DNA of 64,000 bases from Malassezia japonica. Taxonomy: Eukaryota; Basidiomycota; Malasseziomycetes; Malasseziales; Malasseziaceae. The DNA is taken from the NCBI RefSeq assembly GCF_029542785.1, contig NC_083371.1:434001-498000 (forward strand). Direction: 5' to 3'. The notes beneath the pieces were generated by a model. It was given only the letters and a program-made list of their open reading frames with translations, was not told the origin of the DNA and made no database searches. Position numbers and translations under genes: made by a program. Positions within the stretch are counted from its first letter, which is position 1; every line of letters begins with the position of its first letter. Positions 29,685-41,250 of the stretch are shown one piece after another.

Positions 29685-31566
29685 ATGCACACTGGCGCAG
29701 CGGCGATGTGTGCGAGAGCTTGGGGATCAGCCGTGCGGCGGTCAACAGGCATGAGCAGGGCATTGATGCCTGGTGTGCGTGCTATGTCCAGTGCGCCTGT
29801 GCTTTTTCGTGATACCCAGGAGCACCGCGTGCAGTACAATTACGATGTCTTTGAGCAGTTTCCCAACGAGGAGCTCCAAAAGTTTCCATTCGTGACCCCT
29901 GCTGAGCTGGAGAAGTACACGACACGGCCAAAGTCTGTGCGCATGCTTGCGCGCGATTTTGTGCATGATAGTCTGTACAATCCTACCTACGGCTACTTCT
30001 CGCGGCAGGCTGTGCTGCTTCCGGAAGAAAAGACGGACGGCGACACGCCGCTCAAAGGTAACTTTCCGTTCAACGATATCAAGAGCGAGACAGATTTCAT
30101 GCGTGCCGTACAGCTGCGTTACATGGCCTTTGAGAAGCAGTTCCAAGAAGAGCGCGAAAGGCAGGAGAAGGCCTCGACGCAGGGCCAGCCTACCCTCAAG
30201 GAGAAGATCGATACCCTGACGCGGCGCCAGCGCCGTGCTGCGTGGGGCAGTGCCGAGAGTCTCGAGCTCGCAAAGGAAAAGGGGCGCTTGCTCGAAATGC
30301 AGAGCAGCAATAGCATGTCGGAGAGCGAGGTGGACGCAATGGCCGCTGGCCAGGTATGGCATACGCCGACGCAGCTGTTCAGCGTACGTACTCGAGCTAA
30401 CCCAGCCCTACTATGGACGTGCGCTGGCGCGCTACCTCGTCACCGAGTACAAGCTCCATCTCTTTCCCTATCACGACCTCGTCCTGTACGAGCTCGGCGG
30501 TGGTGCGGGTACTTTGGCGTGCGATGTCCTCGACTATATCGAGGAAGAGGAGCCGGAGGTGTACGAGCGCACGCGCTACCGCATTGTCGAGATTAGTGCG
30601 CGTCTCGCCGCGCAGCAGTCGGAGCGTCTCGCCCGCCACCGTGCGAATGGCGTCGCACAGGTCGTCCACAAAGATATCCTGCAGTGGGACGAGGATGTGA
30701 ACGAGCCATGCTTCTTTGTGGCGCTCGAGGTGCTGGACAACCTGACGCACGACGTCATTCGGTATTCTATGGGCGACTTGCAGCCGTATCAGTGTGTGGT
30801 CTCGATCGACGGGACGGGCGACTTCCATGAGCTGTGGGAGCCGGTGCATGATCCGGCCATCAAGCGGTACCTGAGCCTGCTGGAGTCGGTGCGCCCGACG
30901 CTTTTGCCCCCCGGTGCGCCGACGTATCTCGCCTGGCTCCCAGATGCTGTGCGGCGCTTCTTGTTCGAGCACATGCCGTTCTACCCCAACCTCACGCAGC
31001 CGCATTTTATTCCTACCGGTGCGCTGCAGATGATGGACGTGCTCAAGAAGCACTTTCCCCAGCACCGTCTCGTCCTCTCCGACTTTTCGTCGCTGCCGGA
31101 TGCCGCGCCGGGTGTGAATGCACCTGTGGTGCAGACGCGGCATAACGGCGTAATGATTCCCGTGACTACCTACCTCGTTCTTCAGGGATTCTTTGATATC
31201 TTTTTCCCTACCGACTTCCAGGCGCTGCGGGATGTGTATCTGCGTGTGATGGGCTCGCCGCCCGTGTCTGTTGCTGAAGAGGAAGGGCACGCAGAGCCCC
31301 CCACGACGTATTTCACGCCGACCTACTCGGGCGAGGCCGCGGCGGAGAAGAGCGTGCCTAGGTACGAGGACTATACTCTGTCGCCCGCCGGCCTGTTTTC
31401 GACAGGCATCATCCCCCCCCCGCTCCTCTCGTCCTCGCACGAGGCGCGGATTCTGACGCACTCGGAGTTCCTTAGTCGCTACGCCGAGCTGCCGCGGACC
31501 CAGCTGCGGGACGGATCCAATCCGCTCGTAACGTGGTATGCCAATGCCTGCTGGCTGCTCACATAG
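29685..31566 (+). CDS. NDUFAF7: NDUFAF7/MidA-type protein arginine methyltransferase
   Basis: SAM-dependent methyltransferase of the mitochondrial NDUFAF7 family, which dimethylates an arginine of complex I subunit NDUFS2. Exons 29685-30383 and 30406-31566 (22-nt intron), 619 aa. The N-terminus (MHTGAAAMCARAWGSAVRRS) is a plausible presequence; a second ATG lies at 29706. YNPTYGYFSRQAV matches the family N-terminal block; splicing yields TPTQLFSPYYGRALARYL; the SAM-binding glycine motif is LYELGGGAGTLACDVL near residue 262. A 60-residue charged insert precedes the intron and the C-terminal tail is longer than usual. Presence implies a working complex I. Confidence 0.88.
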
Positions 31567-31604
31567 TGGAGGAATCCTAAATTCGCCCAATTTGCCGAGG
31601 TTGC

Positions 31605-31614
31605 CCCGATCGGG
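31605..31614. promoter_or_regulatory. CCCGATCGGG palindrome upstream of EMC5
   Basis: A 10-bp palindrome 37 bp before the EMC5 ATG, in an 84-bp gap. Shares the CCCGAT half-site with the BNA3 and ACT1 upstream regions. Confidence 0.3.
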
Positions 31615-31650
31615 CGTCGATCGGCCCCGCCGCTGTTCCTCCTACGCGCC

Positions 31651-32103
31651 ATGGCCAGTGAACTAAAGGAGCGCCCCTCGGCAACGGGGCGGACACTGGT
31701 TGCCGTAGGCATCGGTACGTATACCATGGGACGACTGACGTCAGTCCTCTTTGTGCACGCGGCCTACTCGACGTACGAATGTAGGTCTCTTTTACCTAAC
31801 AGCAGTCCTGTCGCAAGGCAAGTCGATGGACCTCGGCACGGCCTCGACGCAATACGAAAACGCGATCCCCTGGGATGTACGTGTCACGTCTAACACAGGT
31901 TACATTCGAAACGCTCCTTGCCTTTGCTGTGCTTACGCTGGGCTGTGCGCTGACTACGCCCCCCCTGAAAGAGATTGCGTGGGCCACCGAGCTGCGCAGC
32001 GAGTACGTTTCCTCGCTAACCCAGCTCGATCGACCGCGTGGATGCGCGCCCGAGCTTTGCCAATGTGCGGCATCGCGGAGCAATGCTTTTTGGAGATAAG
32101 TAG
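31651..32103 (+). CDS. EMC5: ER membrane protein complex subunit 5
   Basis: Four exons: 31651-31780, 31806-31876, 31899-32002 and 32025-32103 (introns 25, 22 and 22 nt), giving 127 aa. EMC inserts tail-anchored and multipass proteins. Two transmembrane helices (about 15-40 and 70-90), the YEF motif after the first, and the C-terminal block RPSFANVRHRGAMLFGDK match EMC5/MMGT1. The first acceptor is a CAGCAG tandem: the proximal choice would give 128 aa with SV in place of F. I preferred the distal AG because the branch site-to-AG distance then fits the other introns. Unspliced, only the first helix is visible in a long frame. Confidence 0.85.
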
Positions 32104-32247
32104 GCGCTAGACTAGTGGAATGATCAAGAAACATGGCCCTATTGAGCAGACTACGACGACAAGATCCCTGCATGAACTGCGGTACCCTGCACATTACAAG
32201 TCCTGCGGACAACCGAGGCCGAGTTACACCGTGCAAACATGTTGCGT

Positions 32248-33462
<1,215 letters not shown>

Positions 33463-33804
33463 CGTGTTTGAATGACTACGCAGCGGTGGATGGAACAGAC
33501 CAGCGGGCGTGGCACAACACCGACTAGCCACGGGGGCGCGACAGAAAAGGCCAATCAGAACGCACCAGCCATTCTCCCGCGTGCCGCGGCACGGTCTGAG
33601 CGGCCTGTTGGCCCGCGGACCGCCCACAGCCACGCGGCATCGGGGCTCCATTGTGCAGTCGGCCGAGGGCTGCTGTGCTGGCACGTCGGCAGCTAAGCCC
33701 GATCGCTCACATGACATGCGAATCGGGGCAAATTTTGGATCGGGCAGCGATTCGGCAACTAGTGGTACAAAGGAAGGGAAGCTATGGGGAGCGGAGGCCG
33801 AGCC
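33463..33804. promoter_or_regulatory. ACT1 5' flank / NOP56 3' flank
   Basis: 342 bp. GCCCGATCG at 33697-33705 and ATCGGGC at 33739-33745 are inverted half-sites of the motif seen upstream of BNA3 and EMC5. No CACGTG and no clear TATA. No gene seen. Confidence 0.4.
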
Positions 33805-35355
33805 TTACTTGGCCTTCTTCTTCTCCTTGGAGTCCGTCTTGGCGGCCTTCTTGGCGGCCTTCTTGGCGGCCTTTGCGACGTCGTCCGACTTGTCCTTGCT
33901 CTTGCTCTTGCTCTTCTTTTCCTTCTTTTCCTTCTTGTCCTTCTTCGACTTGGACTTGTCCTTGGACTTTTTCGGCTCGGCAGGCTCGTCATCCTCGTCA
34001 TCCTCGTCCTCGTCCTCGTTGTCCTCAGCATCGACGTCCATCAGGTCGCCGGCGGCCTCCTCAATGGCGAGGATAGCCTTGCGCATCGCGTCGCTGTTCT
34101 TGCTCGTAGGCTTGCCCGTCTCGTAGAACTGCAGGCGCTCCTCGACCTGGAGGTGGAGCACCTCACCGAACTTGGTCGACGGCGCGTCCGAGAAGCAGTC
34201 GATACGGCTCGCGATACTGATCTTGTTCGCCAGGAAACGCGACATGCGGCCCTTGTTCTTGGGCGCAGCACGCGAGATGGCCGAGGCGTGGTAAATCAGA
34301 CCGTACTTGGGCGTGTTGCCCTTGGTCTTGAGCGCACGGAACAGCGCCTTCTCTGCACCGAGGATCTGCACGGTGGAAGCAGGGTACTTGGCGAGGTTCG
34401 TCAGCGAACCCGCATGCGAGATGAGGCGCGCACCGATGATCTCGCCGACGAGCGCAGACAGGTTCGGCGCGACGAGGTGCATCTTCTCGACGAGGTAGCT
34501 GTGCATGTTCTTGCGGTACTCGGCGAGCTGCACGACGCGGTCGGCAAAGTTTTCAATGTTGGTCATGTCCAGCTCGCCGATCTCGGTGCCCATCGAGGCG
34601 CGGCTGGCATCGAGCACGTTGCGCGCGGCGATCTCGTCGCCGCCAAGGATCTCGGTGAGCTCCTCCAGCTGGTCCTCCGACAGGTGCTCCTTGGCCTTGA
34701 TGAAGCGGGCGCAGCGGGCGTAGACAATGTTGTCCGTCACGATGCGCACCAGCTCCGGAAAGTGCCAGCCGTACCATTCACGCACGCGCATGGCAAAGGT
34801 GTTGACGTCCTTGTCGAGTGTGTCGAGCAGCGCAATGGCCTGGATGATCATATTGTCGCTGCGGTTCACGTTGAACTTGACTTTGGAGCGCGAGAAGGAG
34901 TGGCCGAGACCGAGCTGCGCGCGGCCGAGGTCACCCTCGGTCATGCCCTTGAGCAGCTTCTCAGCGTGGAGACGGACGCCACGCACCAGCTCCTGCGTCG
35001 TCTCGCCCGTGTCGCAAGGAATGCCGAGCTCGCCGACGATGCTCGTCGCGAGGTTGCGGTCGCACACACCGAGCTCGATGCCCTTGACCTTTTTGCCCTC
35101 CGGGGCAAGGTTGAGAGTGAGAAGAGAGCGCAGGTGGTCGTTCACCACGCCCTCCGAGATATCGAGCGCACCCTGCAGCGCTTCGGGCGCACTCTTGAAC
35201 GGCGAAAAGCTCAGCAGCTTGACCATCTTTCCAAAGGTGGGCAAGTCATCCATGGCATCCTGCACCTGCTTGGTCAGAGAGCCAATGCTCTCGACCTGTT
35301 CAACCTTGAACACCGCAAGGCCCGCGGCGCACTCGAACAGCACATGCGTCGGCAT
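33805..35355 (-). CDS. NOP56: Box C/D snoRNP core protein NOP56
   Basis: Predicted 516 aa, intronless. Core scaffold for box C/D snoRNP-guided rRNA 2'-O-methylation, in the nucleolus. [18 protein letters not shown] is the NOP5NT domain; a coiled coil follows; the NOP domain (about 290-410) contains the RNA/15.5K-binding block [21 protein letters not shown] and [11 protein letters not shown]. The tail (about 445-516) has an acidic tract and then KKD/KKE repeats typical of Nop56/58. The length and order of N-terminal motif (FECAAG) favour NOP56 over NOP58. The frame is open far upstream, but 35355 is the conserved start. Because introns here are too short to host snoRNAs, guide RNAs must be encoded elsewhere. 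Confidence 0.95.
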   Translation of the reverse strand: MPTHVLFECAAGLAVFKVEQVESIGSLTKQVQDAMDDLPTFGKMVKLLSFSPFKSAPEALQGALDISEGVVNDHLRSLLTLNLAPEGKKVKGIELGVCDRNLATSIVGELGIPCDTGETTQELVRGVRLHAEKLLKGMTEGDLGRAQLGLGHSFSRSKVKFNVNRSDNMIIQAIALLDTLDKDVNTFAMRVREWYGWHFPELVRIVTDNIVYARCARFIKAKEHLSEDQLEELTEILGGDEIAARNVLDASRASMGTEIGELDMTNIENFADRVVQLAEYRKNMHSYLVEKMHLVAPNLSALVGEIIGARLISHAGSLTNLAKYPASTVQILGAEKALFRALKTKGNTPKYGLIYHASAISRAAPKNKGRMSRFLANKISIASRIDCFSDAPSTKFGEVLHLQVEERLQFYETGKPTSKNSDAMRKAILAIEEAAGDLMDVDAEDNEDEDEDDEDDEPAEPKKSKDKSKSKKDKKEKKEKKSKSKSKDKSDDVAKAAKKAAKKAAKTDSKEKKKAK

Positions 35356-35406
35356 CGTGGCAGCTCCTCGCCATCGCTTCGCATTTCCCGCAGGACAAAA
35401 AAAATC

Positions 35407-35412
35407 CACGTG
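35407..35412. promoter_or_regulatory. E-box CACGTG in NOP56/SCL1 divergent promoter
   Basis: CACGTG directly followed by an in-frame ATG (35413) that I judge not to be the SCL1 start. Confidence 0.4.
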
Positions 35413-35484
35413 ATGTGCTCGGCCGATGGGCGATCGGAAGCCGCATGGGACAACGACGCGTACGCCTCGGTGCCTCCTAAGACG

Positions 35485-36381
35485 ATGTCGCGCAGCAGTT
35501 ACGATCGGCACCTGACGATCTTCTCGCCAGAGGGTCGTCTGTACCAAGTCGAGTACGCCTTCAAGGCAATCAATGCCGCTGGTATCACCGCGGTTGCGGT
35601 GCGTGGCCGCGACGCCGTCGTCGTTGCGACGCAAAAGAAGCTGCCCGACAAGCTGATTGATGCGTCGACCGTGACGCACATCTTCTCCATCACGCCCGAG
35701 ATCGGATGTGTGGTGACGGGTCGCACGGCCGATGCGCGTGCGCAGGTGCAGCGCGCGCGCTCCGAGGCCGCCGAGTTCAAGTACAAGTACGGATACCCCA
35801 TCTCGCCCGACCTCTTGGCCAAGCGCCTGGCCAACATCAACCAGGTATACACGCAGAAGGCGGCGATGCGCCCGCTTGGAATCTCGATGATTCTCGTTGG
35901 TCTCGACGAGGAGCTGGGCGACGCTCCGCAGATCTTCAAGCTCGACCCGGCCGGCCACTATGTGGGGTACCGTGCCACGGCGTCGGGTACCAAGCAGACC
36001 GAGGCGATCAACTTCCTCGAGAAGCAGTTTAAGCGCTCGAACGTGTCGAGCGCCTCGGTCACGGCCGCGGCCGCCACCGAGAGCGCCGCGACGTCGGCCG
36101 CTGGCCAGGCGGGCTCGGCAACCGACTCGGCGCTCGTCGAGGCGGAGGAGGTCGCGAGCCGCCTCAGCCGCGAGGACGTGCTGGACCTCGCTGTGAACAC
36201 CCTCAACACGGTCCTCGCGCAGGAGCTCAAGCCGAGCGAGATCGAAATTGGCATCGTCGGCGGGCCCAGCGTGGCCGCGGCCGAGGCCGACCCGAAAGAG
36301 TCGGCGCAGCAGCGGAGATTCACGACGCTCGGCGAGGCCGACATTGTGCAGATTCTGGAGCGCCTGGCAGAGAGGGACTAG
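35485..36381 (+). CDS. SCL1: 20S proteasome subunit alpha1
   Basis: Predicted 298 aa from [20 protein letters not shown], the canonical alpha1 N-terminus; [24 protein letters not shown] is the alpha-subunit signature. Catalytically inactive ring subunit that gates the 20S core. An upstream in-frame ATG at 35413 would add 24 residues but overlaps an E-box. About residues 183-232 (36032-36180) there is an Ala/Ser/Thr-rich insertion absent from yeast and human alpha1; it lies between conserved KQFKRSN and the helix [17 protein letters not shown]. The stop is 6 nt from the CTR9 stop (convergent). Confidence 0.94.
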   Translation: MSRSSYDRHLTIFSPEGRLYQVEYAFKAINAAGITAVAVRGRDAVVVATQKKLPDKLIDASTVTHIFSITPEIGCVVTGRTADARAQVQRARSEAAEFKYKYGYPISPDLLAKRLANINQVYTQKAAMRPLGISMILVGLDEELGDAPQIFKLDPAGHYVGYRATASGTKQTEAINFLEKQFKRSNVSSASVTAAAATESAATSAAGQAGSATDSALVEAEEVASRLSREDVLDLAVNTLNTVLAQELKPSEIEIGIVGGPSVAAAEADPKESAQQRRFTTLGEADIVQILERLAERD

Positions 36382-36387
36382 ATAGGT

Positions 36388-39300
36388 CTACAGATTCATC
36401 TCTTCGTCCGAATCGATCGTGTCGTTGTCGGCGGCGACCTTGGGCTTCTTCGCCTCGCGGTCTTTGGGCTTGTCGTGCGAGCGGCGCTTCTTGGACTTTT
36501 TGTCCTGGCGCTCGTCCTTGTTGCGCTGCTTGCGCTGCCGCGCGAGCTCGGCGAGCTTTTCGCGCGTCGACTTGGGCGCAGGCGCCTCGGTCGAGGCCTC
36601 GGCATCGGGTTGCGACTCGGACGGCTCGGCGGGCGCCGCGGCGGGCTGCTGCTCCTCGTCCTCGTCCTGGTCGCCGTCGCTTGCATCGCTCTCGCTGTCT
36701 TCCGCAAAGAGATCGTCCGCACCATCGCTGGAGTCGTTCGCAACGAATTGGTCCTGCGGCTCTTGCGCCTCGGGCTGCTTCTTGCGGCGCCCGCCGCCGC
36801 CGCCGCCGCCAGAGCGCTTCTTGGGCTCGGGCGAAGGTTCCTTGACGTACTCGATCTGGGCGGCCTCCTCACGAGCGCGGCGGCGCGACTCGGCGATCGC
36901 CTCGGCACGCCGGCGGTGCTCTTCCTCGCGCTCGCGGCGCATCTGCTCGAGCTGCGCGTCCTTGGCCTTTTGCTTCTCGTCGAGGAGGCGGAGCTGCTCG
37001 GCCTGCTGCGCCTCGTACGCACGCGCCTCTTCGAGCTGCTTCTGCGCCTGGCGCAGGAGCGACGTCTCGGCGTACTTGGCACGCTGCTCGACGACCTCGG
37101 CGGTGATGTATAGGAGCTGGTTGTTGCGCGCCGCCTCCTCGAGCTCGGGGAGCGTCGGCTGCGACGAGGTCACCCACTCGATCGCCTCTTGGAGCTCGGC
37201 GGAGCGCTGCTGCGCGATCGGCAGGTCACACAGCATCTGCAGCGCCTTTTGCGCCATGACCGCCTTGTTGTACAGCACCTGCTTGCGCTCCACACCCGCG
37301 GCGCTGTTGGCGTCCGCGCTGCGGCTCGCAAGGGCTTCCGCAGCGGTCGTGAGGTGCTTCTGCGCGAGCTGCAGGTGCGCAAACTCCTTCTCACGCAGGC
37401 CGAGCGCGTACGCGGCCCGCGCCACATACTGCAGCACCATCGGGTTGCGCTCGTTGTCGTAGCGCGTCAGCGCCAGGTCGTAGACGTGCAGCGCACGCTC
37501 GAGCTCGCTGCGGATCATGAACGCGTGGCCCTGGCAGATGTACACGCTCGCATCGTCACGCAGCTCACGCAGCTTGCCAAAGAGGATGATCGCGTCTTCC
37601 GCCGCGAGCTTGCGGCGCTCCTCGGCGGTCTCGGGGGGCGCCGACGGGTCGCTCAGCGCGTCGTCGGCCAGCAGGATCGCCAGGCCTTGTGCCGCAAAGA
37701 CACACTGGGGATGCGCGGCGAGCGCCTTGTCAAAGAGATCGGCCGCACGCAGCATGCTCTTGGAACGGTCCGCCTTGTACGACGGCCCAGGCGCAGTGTG
37801 CAAGCCCAGCTGGTAGTAGGCCCAGCCGAGGGCGCTGAGCACAAATGCGTCGTGCCGCGCCTCTTCGGCCGCACGCCGCGCGGCGCTGGGGCTCCCAAAG
37901 ATCTTTTTGCCCGCGTCGGGGCCGAGGAAGAGCTGCGCGGCCAGCTCCTTGATCGCCGCCCACGCCGGCTGCCGGTTCGCGGGGTACTCGCCCGCGAGGA
38001 AGCGGATGTACGCCGCGCGCGTATCGAGGTTGCCGGGGTCGCACGAGAGCGCCTCTTTGAAGCGCGTGTTGGCAACGTCGCGCGCCGCACGCGATACGCC
38101 TTGCTCGCTCAGCTCCGTGCCGTGTGGCTCGTTCGCAGCGAGGATCGCAAGGCGCACGCGCGCGTCGACGTACTCGGGGTGCGCGGCCAGCAGCGCTTTG
38201 TACGCCTCGCGCGCTTGCTCCTTATCGCCGGACGCCTCAAAGGCACGGCCCAGGTCGTAGTTTGCCAGCACCTTGACAGCCGTCGCGACGTCGCTCGACG
38301 ACGCAGCAGCCTCGCCGGCCACGGTAAACGCACGCTCGAGGTACGTGATGCCTTGGCGCAGCGCCCATGCGGTGTTCTGGCGCGCGCTCGGCGCCTGCGT
38401 CAGCGCGGCACCGTGCTGCACCAGGAGCGCACCCATGTTCAGCTGGAGCTGCGCCTGCAGCGCCTTTTCGCCGTCCTGCGACTGGGCGACACGCAGTGCC
38501 TGGGCGTAGTTGCGCACCGCGCGGTCCACGTCGTTCGGCGCACAGAGCGCCGCGAGCTGGGCGTGGACGAGGGGGTCGGCGTCGAACTGCGCTACTGCCT
38601 CGAGCGTGCGCGGCGCAAGGTGCTCAGCCTCGATCGCTGTCTCGGCCTGGAGGAGCGCGCCGTCGGTCGTCGCCTCGGCATCGTCAGGGCGCGTCGCACG
38701 GTCGTGCTCGTCCTCGTCGCGCGCGCCATGCGCGGCACGGCCGGACGCCTCGGCAAGGCGCAGCGTGCGGTCGAGCAGGACGCGTGCCTTGCGGCGGTCG
38801 GCTTGGACCTGCTCCGGCGTCGCACCGAGCTGCGGCGTGGCAAGCAGGAGTGCGGCAAGCAGCCCGAGCTCGATGCCGTACGACTGATTCGAGCCGGGGC
38901 TCGGGCGTGCGAGCACGGCATCCAGCGTATTGGTCGCCGCGAGCTGGTCGCCAGAGCTCGCCTGGAGCTGCGCCATGCCGAGCGTCGCGAGCGCCAGGCC
39001 GTGCGACAGCTGGTGGTGCGTCCCGTCGGGATCCGCGAGGCCGGGTACCGGCGGCAAGCGCGCAAGCTCCTCGCTCGCACGCGCATAGTAGCGCTGCGAC
39101 AGGAGGCGCAAGGCGCGGTCGCCGTTGTTGCGTGCGAGCTGTGAGGCGAGATGCAACGCGTGGGCATACTGCAGCCAGCCCTGGATCACAGGCGACTTGG
39201 AGTCGGCGTACTGGATCGCGTGCTCGCCGAGCTTGAGGGCACGGTCGAGCGTCGCACTAATCTGCCCCTCGAGCTCCTCCGGCACGGGCTGCGGCGCCGT

Positions 39301-40377
39301 GGTAAAGTCGTGCGCGGCCGGGAGCGCCTGTGCAAACTGGTGCGTAGACTGCGAGAGAAGGTGTGCGCTCAGGGCGACGGCCGTCATTGCATTTGTCTTG
39401 TCGAGGCGCCATGCGCTCTGGAGGAGCACGATGCCTTCGGCGTACGCGGTGCGCCGCGCGACGTCCTCCGAGTGCTGCGTCTGTGCGCCGTACCATCCGT
39501 GAGGCAGCGCCTGCACCTGCTTTGCGGCGTTCACCAGCGACAGGCCCAGCAACAGGCGCGGCGCGTGGTTGTCCGGATTCGCGTCGACCGCGCGGCGCCA
39601 AGCGCGGCGTGCGGGGTCGTGGCGGCCGAGCGCCCAGAGGCACAGGCCGATACCTACGCGCGCGTCCGGCCCGGTCCAGCGCAGGCTCGAGTCGTTGGCG
39701 GCCGCTGCGAGCTGGTCCATCTTGAGTGCGAGGCGGAGCACGAGCTGGTAAGTCTGCAGCGCGTTCATATACTGCTTGGCGCGCAGCAGGACGCACGCCT
39801 TGCCGAGCAAGGCAATCGCGTGCATTGGCTCGCGCGACAGCATCACGTCAAAGAGCTTGCCCGCGAGCGCATTGTCGCCGGTAAGCAGCGCAAACACTGC
39901 GCGGCTCTGCACGATCATCGGGTGCTGGGGGTTGAGCGACTGCGCCTGGTTCAGCGCCTCGATCGTATTCCGGAAATAGTGCTGCTTCGGCTGCTTGTCC
40001 TGCAGGATCTGGTAGCGCGCGTCCGGCAGGACCTGCTTCGGTGCCTTGCGTGCATCGTCCAGCTGGAACGCGGCGTGCAGCGAAAAGAGCGGAATGCTGT
40101 CATCAGGCCGGTGCACCGGCAGGATACTGCATCCCTTCGTCACGATCAGCTCCGCCTCGGCGCGGCGGCCCGCGTTCCAGCAGCGCGAAGCGAGCGCCGT
40201 CCAAAAGTAGGCGGCCGGCTTTTCTTCGACGAGGATATCGATCACCACCTCGAGCTCCTCCGGCGAGGGGAGGGGGTCGAGATCAATGGTAATCGACTCA
40301 TTTGTCGCGAGCACGAGCTCCAGCGACTTGGCCGAGCGGCCCTCGCTCGCAGGGATCGCCTCGCTCGCCCCGTCCAT
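36388..40377 (-). CDS. CTR9: Paf1 complex TPR subunit CTR9
   Basis: Predicted 1329 aa, intronless. Scaffold of the Paf1 complex, which travels with RNA polymerase II and promotes H2B ubiquitination and H3K4/K36 methylation. Opens with SLELVLATNESITIDLDPLPSPEELE, the CTR9 N-terminus. A long array of TPR helices fills about 60-1000 (for example QTYQLVLRLALKM and GQGHAFMIRSELERALHVYD-like blocks). A charged coiled coil follows (EKQKAKDAQLEQMRREREEE) and then a disordered Lys/Glu/Ser tail with a KRSGGGGGGGRRKK patch and an end DSDEEMNL. The ATG is 56 bp from that of divergent SNO1. Confidence 0.93.
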   Translation of the reverse strand: MDGASEAIPASEGRSAKSLELVLATNESITIDLDPLPSPEELEVVIDILVEEKPAAYFWTALASRCWNAGRRAEAELIVTKGCSILPVHRPDDSIPLFSLHAAFQLDDARKAPKQVLPDARYQILQDKQPKQHYFRNTIEALNQAQSLNPQHPMIVQSRAVFALLTGDNALAGKLFDVMLSREPMHAIALLGKACVLLRAKQYMNALQTYQLVLRLALKMDQLAAAANDSSLRWTGPDARVGIGLCLWALGRHDPARRAWRRAVDANPDNHAPRLLLGLSLVNAAKQVQALPHGWYGAQTQHSEDVARRTAYAEGIVLLQSAWRLDKTNAMTAVALSAHLLSQSTHQFAQALPAAHDFTTAPQPVPEELEGQISATLDRALKLGEHAIQYADSKSPVIQGWLQYAHALHLASQLARNNGDRALRLLSQRYYARASEELARLPPVPGLADPDGTHHQLSHGLALATLGMAQLQASSGDQLAATNTLDAVLARPSPGSNQSYGIELGLLAALLLATPQLGATPEQVQADRRKARVLLDRTLRLAEASGRAAHGARDEDEHDRATRPDDAEATTDGALLQAETAIEAEHLAPRTLEAVAQFDADPLVHAQLAALCAPNDVDRAVRNYAQALRVAQSQDGEKALQAQLQLNMGALLVQHGAALTQAPSARQNTAWALRQGITYLERAFTVAGEAAASSSDVATAVKVLANYDLGRAFEASGDKEQAREAYKALLAAHPEYVDARVRLAILAANEPHGTELSEQGVSRAARDVANTRFKEALSCDPGNLDTRAAYIRFLAGEYPANRQPAWAAIKELAAQLFLGPDAGKKIFGSPSAARRAAEEARHDAFVLSALGWAYYQLGLHTAPGPSYKADRSKSMLRAADLFDKALAAHPQCVFAAQGLAILLADDALSDPSAPPETAEERRKLAAEDAIILFGKLRELRDDASVYICQGHAFMIRSELERALHVYDLALTRYDNERNPMVLQYVARAAYALGLREKEFAHLQLAQKHLTTAAEALASRSADANSAAGVERKQVLYNKAVMAQKALQMLCDLPIAQQRSAELQEAIEWVTSSQPTLPELEEAARNNQLLYITAEVVEQRAKYAETSLLRQAQKQLEEARAYEAQQAEQLRLLDEKQKAKDAQLEQMRREREEEHRRRAEAIAESRRRAREEAAQIEYVKEPSPEPKKRSGGGGGGGRRKKQPEAQEPQDQFVANDSSDGADDLFAEDSESDASDGDQDEDEEQQPAAAPAEPSESQPDAEASTEAPAPKSTREKLAELARQRKQRNKDERQDKKSKKRRSHDKPKDREAKKPKVAADNDTIDSDEEMNL

Positions 40378-40403
40378 CGTGGCGCTTCGAACGGCGCGTT
40401 TGT

Positions 40404-40409
40404 CACGTG
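40404..40409. promoter_or_regulatory. E-box CACGTG in CTR9/SNO1 divergent promoter
   Basis: CACGTG at the centre of a 56-bp gap between two start codons. Confidence 0.4.
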
Positions 40410-40433
40410 GCTCTTTTGTTCTTTGACGGCGCC

Positions 40434-41246
40434 ATGTCGGAGCAGGTGACGGTGGGTGTGCTGGCGCTGCAGGGTGCGTTCCAGGAGCACATTGCCCGCT
40501 TTACCTCGCTGAATGCGGGATCATTTCCGACACGCGTTCGCGCGATCGCCGTGCGCCGCCCGGAGCAGCTGGAGCAGTGCCATGGCCTCGTGCTGCCAGG
40601 CGGCGAGTCGACCGCCATTTCCCTCGGCCTGCACAATGCACAGCTCATCGATCCGCTGCGCAAGTGGATTGCGGACGGGAAACCGGTGTGGGGAACATGC
40701 GCGGGTATGATCATGCTGTCGACCATCGCAACCGGCGGCAAGCGGGGGGGCCAGGAGCTCCTCGGCGGCCTCGACATCCAGGTCGGCCGCAACGGATTTG
40801 GAAGCCAAGTGTGCTCGTTTGAGGCGGGCGTGCAGTTTCCGTGTCTTGGCGACGAGTACCCCGGCGTGTTTATTCGCGCGCCAGTCGTCGAGCAGCTGCT
40901 TTCGGACCCCATCCAGCAGCGCCAACAGGCCGCGACGCGTACCGAGCAGGGCACCGCGGAGCTGTCGGTGGTCGTCTGCCCTTCGTCGGTGATTCAGATG
41001 CCGCGAAGCCCGCTCGAGGTCCTCGGCTGGATCCCGGCGTCGGCCGTGCCGGACGTGCACGCGTCCAACGTCCTCCCAGAGCCGGCAGAGGGCGCTACGG
41101 AAATCAAGGGTGCGCAGCCCCCGAGCGACGCGCATGTCGCTGCTGTGCGCCAGGGGCGCTTGATGGCAACAAGCTTCCACCCGGAGCTGACGACGGATAC
41201 GCGTCTCCATGCCTACTTTGTCCGCGAACTGATCCTTGGTTCGTAG
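40434..41246 (+). CDS. SNO1: PLP synthase glutaminase subunit
   Basis: Predicted 270 aa, intronless. PdxT/Sno1 glutaminase that feeds ammonia to the Snz1/PdxS PLP synthase for vitamin B6 synthesis. GVLALQGAFQEH opens the family; LPGGEST forms the oxyanion region; the catalytic Cys is C89 in WGTCAGM; the His-Glu pair is in SFHPELT near the C-terminus. A ~50-residue segment (about 150-230) is longer than in bacterial PdxT. No SNZ1 partner lies in the window. The stop is 4 nt from the METTL4-like stop (convergent). Confidence 0.93.
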   Translation: MSEQVTVGVLALQGAFQEHIARFTSLNAGSFPTRVRAIAVRRPEQLEQCHGLVLPGGESTAISLGLHNAQLIDPLRKWIADGKPVWGTCAGMIMLSTIATGGKRGGQELLGGLDIQVGRNGFGSQVCSFEAGVQFPCLGDEYPGVFIRAPVVEQLLSDPIQQRQQAATRTEQGTAELSVVVCPSSVIQMPRSPLEVLGWIPASAVPDVHASNVLPEPAEGATEIKGAQPPSDAHVAAVRQGRLMATSFHPELTTDTRLHAYFVRELILGS

Positions 41247-41250
41247 TCGA

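Noticed and set aside
33784..36381. 865-codon frame fusing antisense NOP56 to proteasome alpha1
   Set aside because: Only the last third is conserved; the upstream part is antisense to NOP56. Start placed at 35485.
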